DNA of 7,790 bases from Betaproteobacteria bacterium HGW-Betaproteobacteria-2 (GCA_002842255.1 PHCM01000063.1:1-7790), one strand, 5' to 3'; positions 1-6,912 are shown, counted from the stretch's first letter. Numbers and translations are program-made. The notes: a model not told the origin generated them from the sequence alone.

Positions 1-233
1 ATGCAGACCAGTCCGACCAGCAACATGTGCATGACCGGTTGCAAGCCGGCTTCGCCCTTGGTCAGCAATATGCCCAGCATGATGCTGTACCAGAACACGC
101 CGTCACCCAGGCGGCTGACCAGACGGAACAGCAGACGCACCCACAAGTGCTGACTGCTGCGGTTGACGCGTATGCAGAGCGAACTGTCGAATTGATTGAA
201 ACGGTTAAGATACAAGCGCATTTTGTGCGACAT
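1..233 (-). CDS. PAP2-family membrane phosphatase, N-terminal part (runs off left edge)
   Basis: The reading frame is open from an ATG at 233 down to the window edge, giving 77 residues without a stop. It starts MSHKMRLYLNRF and contains an SRLGDGVFWY stretch at about residues 40-49, the kind of sequence found at the N-terminus of bacterial PAP2 (type 2 phosphatidic acid phosphatase) membrane proteins. A hydrophobic segment begins there (about residues 45-58) and a second one starts near residue 66. The catalytic PAP2 motifs would lie beyond the edge, so activity cannot be judged. PAP2 proteins usually dephosphorylate lipid phosphates such as undecaprenyl pyrophosphate or phosphatidate at the inner membrane. 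The start is well supported by AAAGGAGG five bases upstream of the ATG. The family call is from recognition of a short N-terminal stretch; another small polytopic membrane protein remains possible. Confidence 0.72.
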   Translation of the reverse strand, partial: MSHKMRLYLNRFNQFDSSLCIRVNRSSQHLWVRLLFRLVSRLGDGVFWYSIMLGILLTKGEAGLQPVMHMLLVGLVC

Positions 234-238
234 TTCGG

Positions 239-246
239 CCTCCTTT
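239..246 (-). promoter_or_regulatory. Strong Shine-Dalgarno site of the PAP2-family gene
   Basis: The minus strand reads AAAGGAGG here, five bases before the ATG at 233. It is the best match to the anti-Shine-Dalgarno sequence in the window and fixes the start of a gene whose body lies outside. It suggests strong translation initiation compared with the weak sites before most other genes here. Confidence 0.8.
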
Positions 247-285
247 GAGGTAGAGTTCCCGGTAAGGAACGGTTACAACGTATGA

Positions 286-313
286 ATGGTATTTCATGCG
301 TGCAGAATGTCAG
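286..313 (-). promoter_or_regulatory. Candidate sigma70 promoter for the PAP2-family gene
   Basis: On the minus strand CTGACA (308-313, 5 of 6 matches to the -35 consensus) is followed after 16 bases by TACCAT (286-291, 4 of 6 to the -10 consensus). Transcription would start near 279, leaving a leader of about 46 bases. A short inverted repeat (GTTCC at 255-259, GGAAC at 266-270) lies in that leader. By-eye matches of this quality occur by chance, so this is tentative. Confidence 0.25.
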
Positions 314-394
314 CGCCATATTACAGAATGATGAAAAATTTCAGGATTTTGCAATCCACAACAGGAAATCGCAGGGAGCCTCCGGGCTCAGCTC

Positions 395-595
395 ATGAAG
401 TCAAAAAGCCATAAATTCGAACCGTCACATGAGATTCTTGATGTGCTGCCGGGATACATCTATCAGTTGATAGATGAACCCACACTGCCCATGGCAGAGA
501 CATTACAGGATACCAATCGACTGCTGCCCCCGATTCATCCAGACGATTACGATCGTGTTCTGAGCAAAAGTATTGCCACTGGCAAAGTAGAGTAA
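395..595 (+). pseudogene. PAS-domain fragment, probable remnant of a sensor protein gene
   Basis: A 66-codon ORF whose product resembles pieces of a PAS_3-type fold. It has a DVLPGYIYQ stretch at residues 16-24, like the opening strand of many PAS domains in histidine kinases and diguanylate cyclases. It also has IHPDDYDRVLSKSIATG at residues 47-63, like the conserved acidic turn and helix of that fold. The roughly 30-40 residues that normally separate these motifs are reduced to about 22, and the last strands and any output domain are missing. Sixteen more codons stay open in the same frame after the TAA, which suggests an inactivated longer frame, but they soon run into the glmM 3' end. No convincing ribosome binding site precedes the ATG (GGGAG lies 16 bases away). 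I infer a decayed gene; a real small standalone protein cannot be excluded. Confidence 0.5.
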
Positions 596-621
596 AGCTG
601 CTCCGGCAATGTCCGTATATT

Positions 622-637
622 GGCCGCTAGGCCGCTA
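622..637. repeat. Perfect 8-bp tandem duplication across the glmM stop codon
   Basis: GGCCGCTA occurs twice head to tail (622-629 and 630-637). On the coding (minus) strand it is TAGCGGCC repeated, covering the last two alanine codons and the TAG of glmM. It could be a small slippage duplication that affected the C-terminus. No U-tract follows, so I do not call it a terminator. Confidence 0.6.
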
Positions 638-1985
638 CCTGCCTGACTACACCTGCGATCTGTTCCGCCAGTTTCTGTACCTGCGCAGCTGACTCGCCTT
701 CCACCATGACACGGATCTTGGGCTCGGTACCCGAAGCACGGAGCAACACCCGCCCCTTGCCATCCAGCTCGGTTTCGCCGGCTTTCACTGCATCCTGCAA
801 GGTCTGGTTGGCATCGAGATTGATGCGCTGTTTCACGGTCACATTGATCAGCACCTGCGGATAAAGGGCCAACTCTGCCCCTAGTTGGGCCAATGTCCTG
901 CCGCTGGCAATGACTGCCTGCAACACCTGCAACGCAGCAATAATGCCGTCGCCGCTGCTATGTTTGTCCAGTGCCAGAATATGGCCCGAGTTCTCGCCGC
1001 CCAATTGCCAGCCATGCTGATTGAGCAGTTCCAGCACATAACGGTCGCCGACCTTTGCCCGCTGAAACGGAATATCCGCTCTGGCCAGAGCATGTTCCAG
1101 CGCCAGATTGCTCATAAGCGTGCCTACTACGCCGCCTTCCAGCTTGCCGCGCTGTTTTCTGTACATGGCGATGATATAAAGCAGCTGATCGCCATCCAGC
1201 AGCGTGCCGCTGTTGTCAACCATCAGCACGCGATCGCCGTCACCGTCGAAGGCGATGCCGAGGTCGGCCTGATGTTCCACCACGGCCTTGCAGATTGCTG
1301 ACGTATGGGTGGAACCGCATTCGAGATTGATATTGAGGCCGTCCGGCTGATTGCCGATGACGACGATTTCGGCGCCCAGTTCATGAAAAACAGAGGGTGC
1401 AACATGATAAGTCGCGCCATGCGCGCAATCGAGCACGATTTTCAAACCGCGCAGGTCCATCGCATTGGGGAATGAACCTTTGCAGAACTCGATATAACGG
1501 CCGGCTGCATCATCGATACGCCGCGCCTTGCCCAACTGTGCAGAAGCCACAACCTGCATGGGTTTATCCAGCTCGGCCTCGATCTCGCGCTCGACCTCGT
1601 CCGGCAGCTTGGTGCCTTCGGCCGAGAAGAACTTGATACCATTGTCCTCGAACGGATTATGCGAGGCTGTAATGACGATACCGATCTGTGCACGCAGTGC
1701 GCGGGTCAGATAGGCCACGGCCGGGGTCGGCATCGGGCCGGTCAACATGACATCGACACCGGCTGCCGCCAGACCGGATTCCAGTGCCGCTTCCAGCATA
1801 TAGCCGGAGATGCGCGTATCCTTGCCGATCAGCACGGTAGGCCGCGTACCCTTGTGCTGATGGCTTTCATGGCTAGCCAATACCCGTCCTGCGGCATACC
1901 CCAGACGCATGACAAAATCCGGCGTGATCGGCGCTTCGCCTACCCGGCCGCGCACGCCATCGGTTCCAAAATATCTTCTCGTCAT
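627..1985 (-). CDS. glmM: Phosphoglucosamine mutase GlmM
   Basis: GlmM interconverts glucosamine-6-phosphate and glucosamine-1-phosphate in the cytoplasm, feeding GlmU and UDP-GlcNAc synthesis for peptidoglycan and lipopolysaccharide. The 452-residue product (family about 445) begins [13 protein letters not shown]. It has all alpha-D-phosphohexomutase signatures: the active-site loop TASHNP with catalytic Ser108, the Mg-binding DGDGDR at 247-252, the sugar-binding GENSGH at 330-335, and the phosphate-binding RASGTEP at 416-422. The frame extends upstream to a TTG at 1997, but the ATG at 1985 matches the family N-terminus and has CAGGG 12 bases upstream, whereas the TTG directly abuts that site. 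It follows folP by 21 bases, so the two are almost certainly co-transcribed; folP-glmM pairing is common in proteobacteria. The enzyme family is activated by phosphorylation of the catalytic serine. It looks intact. Confidence 0.97.
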   Translation of the reverse strand: MTRRYFGTDGVRGRVGEAPITPDFVMRLGYAAGRVLASHESHQHKGTRPTVLIGKDTRISGYMLEAALESGLAAAGVDVMLTGPMPTPAVAYLTRALRAQIGIVITASHNPFEDNGIKFFSAEGTKLPDEVEREIEAELDKPMQVVASAQLGKARRIDDAAGRYIEFCKGSFPNAMDLRGLKIVLDCAHGATYHVAPSVFHELGAEIVVIGNQPDGLNINLECGSTHTSAICKAVVEHQADLGIAFDGDGDRVLMVDNSGTLLDGDQLLYIIAMYRKQRGKLEGGVVGTLMSNLALEHALARADIPFQRAKVGDRYVLELLNQHGWQLGGENSGHILALDKHSSGDGIIAALQVLQAVIASGRTLAQLGAELALYPQVLINVTVKQRINLDANQTLQDAVKAGETELDGKGRVLLRASGTEPKIRVMVEGESAAQVQKLAEQIAGVVRQVAA

Positions 1986-2006
1986 TTTTATATTCAACCC
2001 TGATTT

Positions 2007-2852
2007 TTATAATACGGCCGCAACCACTTTCAACGCATCCACCGTGGCTTTCACGTCATGTACCCGCACAATTCTAGCGCCTTTCATGGTCGATATCACC
2101 GAAGCCGCCAGACTGGCATGCAGACGCACATAGACATCGCCGCCGATGATCTGCCCCAACACCGATTTGCGCGACAGGCCAACCAGCAAGGGGCGACCTA
2201 TCGCCAGCGTCTTGTCCAGCTCTCGCAGCAGCTGCAGATTGTGTTCCGTCCTCTTGCCGAAACCGAAACCCGGATCGAGTACGATCCGCTCCGCTGCGAT
2301 CCCTGCGGCATGCGCCGCCGACAGCCGCTGCTGCAGAAAGTCATTCACTTCCTGCACCACATCCTCATACTGCGGGTCGGCCTGCATGTTCTGCGGCATG
2401 CCCTGCATGTGCATCAAGCAGACGCCGGCACGGCTGGCCGCTACGATCTCCAGCGCGCCCGGCTCCTGCAAGGCACGCACATCATTGACGATATCGGCAC
2501 CTGCCGCGATGGCGGCCCGCATGACCTCGGGCTTGTAAGTGTCTATGGACAGCGGCACACCGGCAACTTTCGAAAGTTGCTCGATAACCGGCACGACTCT
2601 GGCCAACTCATCCTGCAGGCTGACCGGCGTCGCACCCGGGCGTGTTGATTCCCCCCCGATATCGAGGATATCTGCACCCTCTGCCACCAGCTGCAGGCCA
2701 TGTTCGACCGCTTTCTCTGTCGTGTCGTACTTGCCGCCATCAGAAAACGAATCGGGCGTGACATTAACGATACCCATCACGCATGGCTTTGAAAGGTCGA
2801 GTTGATACTTGCCGCAGAGGAAAAGGTCGGATGGTTTCTCAGTTGGTGTCAT
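2007..2852 (-). CDS. folP: Dihydropteroate synthase FolP
   Basis: FolP condenses 6-hydroxymethyl-dihydropterin pyrophosphate with p-aminobenzoate to give dihydropteroate in folate synthesis; it is the sulfonamide target. The 281-residue product (E. coli 282) shows NVTPDSFSDGG at 30-40, DILDIGGESTRPG at 61-73, SIDTYKPEV at 102-110, the pterin-site DPGFGFGK at 193-200, GLSRKS at 225-230 and the phosphate-binding RVHDV at 263-267. All core motifs are present, so it should be active. The start is uncertain. The ATG at 2852 fits the family length but lacks a Shine-Dalgarno site. An ATG at 2870 has only GAG four bases upstream and adds six residues; a GTG at 2879 is also in frame. It lies 104 bases after ftsH and 21 before glmM. 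A 10-bp inverted repeat in the leader might influence initiation. Confidence 0.96.
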   Translation of the reverse strand: MTPTEKPSDLFLCGKYQLDLSKPCVMGIVNVTPDSFSDGGKYDTTEKAVEHGLQLVAEGADILDIGGESTRPGATPVSLQDELARVVPVIEQLSKVAGVPLSIDTYKPEVMRAAIAAGADIVNDVRALQEPGALEIVAASRAGVCLMHMQGMPQNMQADPQYEDVVQEVNDFLQQRLSAAHAAGIAAERIVLDPGFGFGKRTEHNLQLLRELDKTLAIGRPLLVGLSRKSVLGQIIGGDVYVRLHASLAASVISTMKGARIVRVHDVKATVDALKVVAAVL

Positions 2853-2862
2853 GGCGTAATTA

Positions 2863-2923
2863 AGCCACATCCATCTCACAGCGGTCAGTAATGTTGATAC
2901 TGGTGCCGAAAAAGGATGTGGCT
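2863..2923 (-). repeat. Long-range inverted repeat in the folP leader
   Basis: AGCCACATCC at 2863-2872 and GGATGTGGCT at 2914-2923 are perfect 10-base reverse complements separated by 41 bases. Inside the loop a second small inverted repeat occurs (CAGTA at 2886-2890, TACTG at 2898-2902). In the ftsH-folP transcript the outer 3' arm covers the alternative folP ATG at 2870 and ends 10 bases before the ATG at 2852. A closed stem could therefore affect folP translation or mRNA processing. No U-tract follows the closing arm, so it is not a normal intrinsic terminator. The repeat is directly visible; any function is inferred. Confidence 0.5.
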
Positions 2924-2956
2924 CTGTTATTAAGTCTGATTGTTAGGAAATACGGA

Positions 2957-4858
2957 TCAGGTTTTTGCTGTCGGTTGCGGTTCCGGCGGCGCTGGCTCGG
3001 CAGTTGGACCAGCCGGCCCACTACTATCGGGCTTGGGCTTGGTCGTTGTCTGCGTAGGCTTGGGCGCGCGTGGCGGTTTGCCTTCCATGATGTCGTTGAT
3101 CTGCTCGGCATCAATGGTTTCCCACTCCAGCAAGGCTGCTGTCATGGCTTCAACCTTGTCGCGATTCTCTTCCAACAGCTTGCGTGCAAGGTTGTACTGC
3201 TCGTCCAGGATACGACGGACTTCAGCATCAACCTTCTGCTGCGTCGCCTCGGAGACCGTTCTCGACGACATGCGACCGAAGAAGGAATCCTGGTCGTTAT
3301 CGACATAGACCATGGTACCCATGCTGTCGGACATACCATAGCGGGTCACCATGTCACGCGCCAGTTTGGTCGCGCGTTCGAAGTCGTTCGAGGCGCCGGT
3401 CGACATCTGGTTCATGAAGATCTCTTCAGCGATACGGCCGCCGAACAGGATGGAGATTTCCTCCAGCATCTTGTCGCGGTAGCTGCTGATGCGGTCGAAC
3501 TCCGGCAATTGCCAGGTCAGGCCGAGTGCCCAGCCACGCGGCATGATGGTGACCTTGTGCACAGGGTCCGCCTTGGGCAGCAACTTGGCAACGACAGCAT
3601 GACCGGACTCATGATAGGCCGTATTGCGACGCTCTTCCTCACGCATGACCATGGAGCGACGCTCCGGGCCCATGAATATCTTGTCCTTGGCATCCTCGAA
3701 ATCCTGCATCTCGACCGTGCGCTTGTTGCGGTTGGCGGCAATCAGCGCAGCCTCATTGACCAGATTGGCCAGATCGGCACCGGAGAAGCCAGGTGTACCT
3801 CGCGCCAGGATGTCAGCCTTGACGTCCGGATCGATAGGCACCTTGCGCATGTGTACCAGCAGGATCTGTTCACGACCGCGGATATCCGGCAAGCCGACCA
3901 TGACCTGGCGGTCGAAACGGCCCGGACGCAACAGCGCCTTGTCCAGCACGTCGGCGCGGTTGGTCGCGGCGATGACGATGACGCCGGAGTTGGCTTCGAA
4001 ACCATCCAGTTCAACCAGCAACTGGTTCAGCGTTTGCTCGCGCTCATCGTTACCACCACCCATGCCACCGCCACGATGACGGCCGACGGCATCGATTTCA
4101 TCGATGAAAATGATGCAGGGCGCACTCTTCTTCGCCTGTTCGAACATGTCGCGGACGCGGGCTGCACCCACACCGACGAACATTTCAACGAAGTCGGAGC
4201 CGGAAATGGTAAAGAACGGCACTTTAGCCTCACCGGCAATGGCTTTCGCCAGTAAGGTCTTGCCGGTACCTGGAGGCCCGACCATCAACACGCCACGCGG
4301 AATACGGGCACCCAGCTTCTGGAATTTGCCGGGGTCGCGCAAAAATTCAACCAGTTCGGATACCTGCTCCTTGGATTCATCGCAACCGGCGACATCCGCG
4401 AATGTGATCTGATTGGCACTTTCATCCAATTGACGCGCACGGCTCTTGCCGAATGAGAAGGCACCGCCCTTGCCGCCGCCCTGCATCTGGCGCATGAAAA
4501 ATATCCAGACGCCGATCAGCAGCAACATGGGGAACCATGAAACGAAAATACTCATGAGCAGGGACTGCTCTTCATCCGGCTTGGCTTCAACAATCACGTT
4601 GTGTTTCAGCAAATCGGAGACCAGCCAGGGGTCGGAAGGCGCATAGGTATTGAACTTGCGGCCATCATTGGTCTCGCCGCGCAATACGCGCCCATCGATC
4701 GTAACCTTGGCGATGTGGCCCTGCTTGACCTGATCGATGAATTGCGAGTAGACCACCTGCCCTTGGGTCGCAGTCTTGGCGCCGAACTGATTGAATACAG
4801 TCATCAGCACCAGTGCGACGATCAGCCAGATGGCAATGTTCTTGACGATATTGTTCAA
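2957..4858 (-). CDS. ftsH: ATP-dependent zinc metalloprotease FtsH
   Basis: FtsH is the membrane-anchored hexameric AAA+ protease that degrades misassembled membrane proteins and short-lived cytoplasmic regulators. The 633-residue product has transmembrane helix 1 at about 5-23, a small periplasmic domain, and helix 2 at about 103-122. The ATPase has Walker A GPPGTGKT at 194-201, the pore loop with Phe227-Val-Gly, Walker B IIFIDEID at 249-256, and RPGRFDR arginine fingers at 311-317. The zinc site HESGH is at 416-420, with the third ligand expected at Asp492 in [12 protein letters not shown]. The last 40 residues are rich in Pro, Thr and Lys. The start is a TTG at 4858: the N-terminus [12 protein letters not shown] fits the family, AAGGAA lies seven bases upstream, and the next in-frame methionine falls inside helix 1. 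It follows rlmE by 92 bases; a TAGAAT at 4897-4902 (minus) could be a -10 box, but no -35 is visible and I saw no clear heat-shock promoter. Confidence 0.98.
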   Translation of the reverse strand: MNNIVKNIAIWLIVALVLMTVFNQFGAKTATQGQVVYSQFIDQVKQGHIAKVTIDGRVLRGETNDGRKFNTYAPSDPWLVSDLLKHNVIVEAKPDEEQSLLMSIFVSWFPMLLLIGVWIFFMRQMQGGGKGGAFSFGKSRARQLDESANQITFADVAGCDESKEQVSELVEFLRDPGKFQKLGARIPRGVLMVGPPGTGKTLLAKAIAGEAKVPFFTISGSDFVEMFVGVGAARVRDMFEQAKKSAPCIIFIDEIDAVGRHRGGGMGGGNDEREQTLNQLLVELDGFEANSGVIVIAATNRADVLDKALLRPGRFDRQVMVGLPDIRGREQILLVHMRKVPIDPDVKADILARGTPGFSGADLANLVNEAALIAANRNKRTVEMQDFEDAKDKIFMGPERRSMVMREEERRNTAYHESGHAVVAKLLPKADPVHKVTIMPRGWALGLTWQLPEFDRISSYRDKMLEEISILFGGRIAEEIFMNQMSTGASNDFERATKLARDMVTRYGMSDSMGTMVYVDNDQDSFFGRMSSRTVSEATQQKVDAEVRRILDEQYNLARKLLEENRDKVEAMTAALLEWETIDAEQINDIMEGKPPRAPKPTQTTTKPKPDSSGPAGPTAEPAPPEPQPTAKT

Positions 4859-4865
4859 AATCCCG

Positions 4866-4871
4866 TTCCTT
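4866..4871 (-). promoter_or_regulatory. Shine-Dalgarno site supporting the TTG start of ftsH
   Basis: The minus strand reads AAGGAA, seven bases before the TTG at 4858. No ATG or GTG in this frame is compatible with a complete first membrane helix, so this site decides the start. Confidence 0.7.
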
Positions 4872-4950
4872 AATTTATTGGGAGTTTACTGCTTAAATTC
4901 TAAACCTATTCCTGCGGAAAATCTTGCGTAACATTCATACAGAGGCGCAG

Positions 4951-5580
4951 TCACGAAAGGTTCTTACGCCTTCCGGACCCCAACAGATAGACTTCGCTGC
5001 TACGATCTCTCGATGCCTTCGGTTTTCTGGTGGCGACCTTGTCGAAACCCTGCCGCATATTGCGGACGATCTCCTCGAAGCCGCTACCGTTGAACACTTT
5101 GACCAGAAACTGGCCGCCGGGTTTCAACCATTTGTAACTGAAATCCAGCGCCAACTCAGTCAGGTACATGGCATTCGCCTGATCGACGTCACTGATGCCA
5201 CTTATATTGGGGGCCATATCGGCAATTACAAGGTCTACCGGCATGCCATTTAAAGCAGCCTCCAGCTGGTCGAGCACCACCTGCTCGCGAAAATCCCCCT
5301 GGATGAACTGCACGCCGGCAACCGGCTGCATTTCCAGCAGATCGAGGGCGATTACCTTGCCCTGACCCTTGAGCCTTTGCACCGCCACCTGCGACCAGCT
5401 GCCGGGCGCCGAGCCCAGATCGACGATGGTCATGCCGGGCTTGATCAGATGATCCCTGTCATCGATCTCGATCAGTTTGTAGGCTGCACGCGCGCGATAG
5501 CCATCACGCTGGGCACGTTTGACGTACTCGTCGTTGACGTGCTCCTGCATCCAGCCTTTACTGGTTTTGGATCTCTTCAT
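4951..5580 (-). CDS. rlmE: 23S rRNA 2'-O-methyltransferase RlmE (FtsJ/RrmJ)
   Basis: RlmE uses S-adenosylmethionine to methylate the ribose of the A-loop uridine (U2552 in E. coli) of 23S rRNA on the 50S particle, a late assembly step. The 209-residue product (E. coli 209) has the SAM-binding motif [11 protein letters not shown] at 54-64. The catalytic K-D-K-E tetrad is present at Lys35, Asp121 (ADMAPN), Lys161 (FLVKVF) and Glu196 (SSEVYLL), each three residues earlier than in E. coli. The N-terminus is basic ([10 protein letters not shown]), as expected for RNA binding. The ATG at 5580 has no good Shine-Dalgarno site but gives the family length. It is the first gene of the rlmE-ftsH-folP-glmM series; rlmE-ftsH linkage is widely conserved in proteobacteria. 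yhbY, another 50S assembly factor, is transcribed divergently 72 bases away. Confidence 0.97.
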   Translation of the reverse strand: MKRSKTSKGWMQEHVNDEYVKRAQRDGYRARAAYKLIEIDDRDHLIKPGMTIVDLGSAPGSWSQVAVQRLKGQGKVIALDLLEMQPVAGVQFIQGDFREQVVLDQLEAALNGMPVDLVIADMAPNISGISDVDQANAMYLTELALDFSYKWLKPGGQFLVKVFNGSGFEEIVRNMRQGFDKVATRKPKASRDRSSEVYLLGSGRRKNLS

Positions 5581-5591
5581 AGCTGGAACTT

Positions 5592-5620
5592 TTCATGAGC
5601 GAGTGGGCATGTGGTAGAAT
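5592..5620 (+). promoter_or_regulatory. Extended -10 promoter of yhbY
   Basis: TGGTAGAAT at 5612-5620 is an extended -10 element (TGN plus TAGAAT, 5 of 6 matches). The -35 region at the usual 17-base spacing is a weak TTCATG at 5592-5597, which an extended -10 can tolerate. Transcription would begin near 5627, giving a leader of about 26 bases before the yhbY TTG. Confidence 0.5.
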
Positions 5621-5639
5621 GCGGGCCTTTTTGAATCAA
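5611..5639 (-). promoter_or_regulatory. Candidate promoter of the rlmE-ftsH-folP-glmM cluster
   Basis: On the minus strand TTGATT (5634-5639, 4 of 6) is followed after 17 bases by TACCAC (5611-5616, 3 of 6). This -10 overlaps the yhbY -10 element on the other strand, so the two promoters would compete for polymerase. The matches are weak; the existence of a promoter here is supported mainly by the divergent gene arrangement. Confidence 0.25.
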
Positions 5640-5652
5640 CGAGATACAAGCC

Positions 5653-5937
5653 TTGAACTCCAAACAAATCACTTATCTGCGTGGCCTTGGTCATCATCTT
5701 AACCCTGTTGTCAGCATCGGCAACAACGGCCTGACCGAACAAGTGCTGAAAGAGATCGAACTTGCGCTGAATGCGCATGAACTGATCAAGATCAAGGTTT
5801 CCGGCGATGATCGCAACCTGCGTATCAAGATGCTGGAAGAGATATGCGAAAAATCCGGCGCCACTGCCGTGCATCACATCGGCAAGCAACTGGTCATCTA
5901 TCGTCCTTCGGAAAAATCCAGAATCACCTTGCCTTGA
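5653..5937 (+). CDS. yhbY: YhbY, CRM-domain RNA-binding protein (ribosome assembly)
   Basis: A 94-residue CRS1/YhbY (CRM) domain protein; the E. coli homologue (97 aa) associates with pre-50S ribosomal particles. Visible family features are the GNNG (GxxG) RNA-binding loop at 23-26, HELIK at 42-46, and IGKQLVIYRP at 76-85 near the C-terminus. The start must be the TTG at 5653: an in-frame TGA lies at 5632-5634, no ATG or GTG intervenes, and MNSKQITYLRGL aligns with family N-termini. GAG at 5641-5643 is a minimal ribosome binding site. It is the only confident plus-strand gene. It is divergent from rlmE, a functionally related 50S gene, and its last 14 bases overlap the end of the convergent DUF4149 gene. 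Confidence 0.94.
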   Translation: MNSKQITYLRGLGHHLNPVVSIGNNGLTEQVLKEIELALNAHELIKIKVSGDDRNLRIKMLEEICEKSGATAVHHIGKQLVIYRPSEKSRITLP

Positions 5938-6373
5938 GCACCAGTATCAGGCCCAGCACGCTTTCAACCAGATAAGCGATGCTGGAAACACCATGCCAGG
6001 TTCTGAAGCGGTCGGCAAAAATACTCTGCATGACATCCGCCGGCATGGCCTGCGCCTTGAGGCTGGCCAGCAAGGGCTGGATGCCGAAATGCCCGGCCAG
6101 CACCAATAACAGCATCGCCAGCACGATCCAGAAAAAACCCTGACGCAAGGCGCCGGTGCCATATCTGACCAGGCGATGGATCATCAGATAAAAGGCCGCG
6201 CCGATTCCCACATAGGCCACCAGCGTAAACATCTTGCCGGCCAGCACACCCGCCAGCTGGCGATTCTCCAGTGTGTTGAACAGCGTGGGCGCCACCAGAT
6301 AGCCTACCGTCCACAAGGCACCAACCCAGGCGGTTACGACGATCAGCGCCAGTTTGTCAGACCAAAGAGGCAT
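5924..6373 (-). CDS. DUF4149 domain-containing integral membrane protein
   Basis: A 149-residue polytopic membrane protein with four predicted helices at about 8-29, 44-65, 79-100 and 128-147. Sequence features match the DUF4149 family (TMEM205-like): a GALWTVGYLVAPTLF stretch at 18-32 and FRTWHGVSSIAYL at 123-135 leading into the last helix. The function is unknown. Its ATG shares its first base with the greA stop (TGATG), so it is probably translated by coupling to greA. The lack of its own ribosome binding site agrees with this. The gene ends 14 bases inside yhbY on the opposite strand, leaving no room for a terminator. The family assignment is from recognition; the association with greA in betaproteobacteria is from memory. 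Confidence 0.88.
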   Translation of the reverse strand: MPLWSDKLALIVVTAWVGALWTVGYLVAPTLFNTLENRQLAGVLAGKMFTLVAYVGIGAAFYLMIHRLVRYGTGALRQGFFWIVLAMLLLVLAGHFGIQPLLASLKAQAMPADVMQSIFADRFRTWHGVSSIAYLVESVLGLILVLKAR

Positions 6374-6849
6374 CAGATGTACTGCACGTCCAGGATTTCA
6401 TATGAACGCAGGCCGCTGGGCGCCATGACCTCGGCGACTTCACCGGCAGTCTTGCCGATCAATGCGCGTGCAATCGGAGAGCCGACAGAAATCTTGCCGG
6501 ACTTGATGTCGGCTTCGTCATCACCAACGATTTGATAGGTGCTGGTGCCGCCGTTGTCCAGGTCTTCGACTTCCACCGTGGCACCGAATACGCAACGACC
6601 TTCCGCATTCAAGGTGAGCGGGTCGATGATCTGCGCATTGGACAATTTGGCTTCAATCTCGGCAATACGGCCTTCGATGAAACTCTGACGTTCTTTTGCA
6701 GATTCATACTCGGCGTTTTCCGAGAGGTCACCTTGCGCACGCGCTTCAGCGATCGCCTGAATGACCTGCGGACGTTCAACGCTGCGCAAACGCTGCAATT
6801 CTTCTTTCAGAAGCTCAGCGCCTCTGATCGTGATTGGAATCTGATTCAT
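6373..6849 (-). CDS. greA: Transcription elongation factor GreA
   Basis: GreA enters the secondary channel of RNA polymerase and stimulates cleavage of backtracked RNA, rescuing arrested complexes. The 158-residue product equals E. coli GreA in length. The N-terminal coiled coil (about 1-75) carries the catalytic tip acidic pair Asp41 and Glu44 in GDLSENAEY, and [18 protein letters not shown] at 59-76 closes the coil. The C-terminal globular domain contains FGATVEV at 88-94, [10 protein letters not shown] at 105-114 and [10 protein letters not shown] at 123-132, all typical. The ATG at 6849 has GAGG 11 bases upstream. The stop overlaps the next gene by one base. A terminator separates greA from carB, so greA should have its own promoter; a candidate overlaps that terminator. 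Confidence 0.97.
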   Translation of the reverse strand: MNQIPITIRGAELLKEELQRLRSVERPQVIQAIAEARAQGDLSENAEYESAKERQSFIEGRIAEIEAKLSNAQIIDPLTLNAEGRCVFGATVEVEDLDNGGTSTYQIVGDDEADIKSGKISVGSPIARALIGKTAGEVAEVMAPSGLRSYEILDVQYI

Positions 6850-6870
6850 CTCTTATTTAGCCTCAGTCTT

Positions 6871-6900
6871 GTTACATAAAACAAAAACCACACCTGGCAA
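6871..6900 (-). promoter_or_regulatory. Candidate greA promoter overlapping the carB terminator
   Basis: On the minus strand TTGCCA (6895-6900, 5 of 6 to -35) is followed after 18 bases by TGTAAC (6871-6876, 4 of 6 to -10). Transcription would start near 6864, about 15 bases before the greA ATG. The -35 falls in the terminator's loop and 3' arm. Only 83 bases separate carB and greA and the terminator fills much of it, so a promoter here or within carB is needed. Confidence 0.3.
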
Positions 6901-6912
6901 CCAGGCGTGGTT
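6877..6912 (-). terminator. Intrinsic terminator of the carB transcript
   Basis: AACCACACCTGG (6886-6897) and CCAGGCGTGGTT (6901-6912) form a 12-bp stem with a three-base loop. The single A/C mismatch on the plus strand is a G-U pair in minus-strand RNA, so the stem is continuous there. It is followed in the minus direction by a T-rich run (TTTGTTTTA, 6885 to 6877). It lies 20 bases after the carB stop. The asymmetry of the wobble pair and T-run both point to termination of minus-strand transcription. Confidence 0.9.

Noticed and set aside
27..319. Two short ORFs (27-248 plus, 62-319 minus) at the left end
   Set aside because: Both conflict with the PAP2-family frame starting at 233, which has a strong ribosome binding site and a recognisable protein sequence.
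331..414. A 27-codon ORF (MKNFRIL...) before the PAS remnant
   Set aside because: No ribosome binding site, no recognisable sequence, and a length expected by chance.
1986..1997. TTG at 1997 as the glmM start
   Set aside because: The only Shine-Dalgarno-like sequence directly abuts this TTG, leaving no spacing, and the family N-terminus begins at the ATG at 1985.
2058..2648. A 196-codon plus-strand ORF antisense to folP
   Set aside because: A shadow of the folP codon pattern; the translation is rich in His, Arg and Gln with no recognisable motif.
2891..4255. A 454-codon ORF on the plus strand, antisense to ftsH
   Set aside because: It lies wholly opposite the strongly supported ftsH gene, resembles no family I know, and long antisense frames are expected from the codon bias of GC-rich genes.
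4859..4950. A heat-shock type promoter or terminator in the rlmE-ftsH gap
   Set aside because: Only an isolated TAGAAT at 4897-4902 and a 4-bp hairpin with a 3-base loop are visible; neither a sigma32-like pair of boxes nor a stem plus T-run could be supported.
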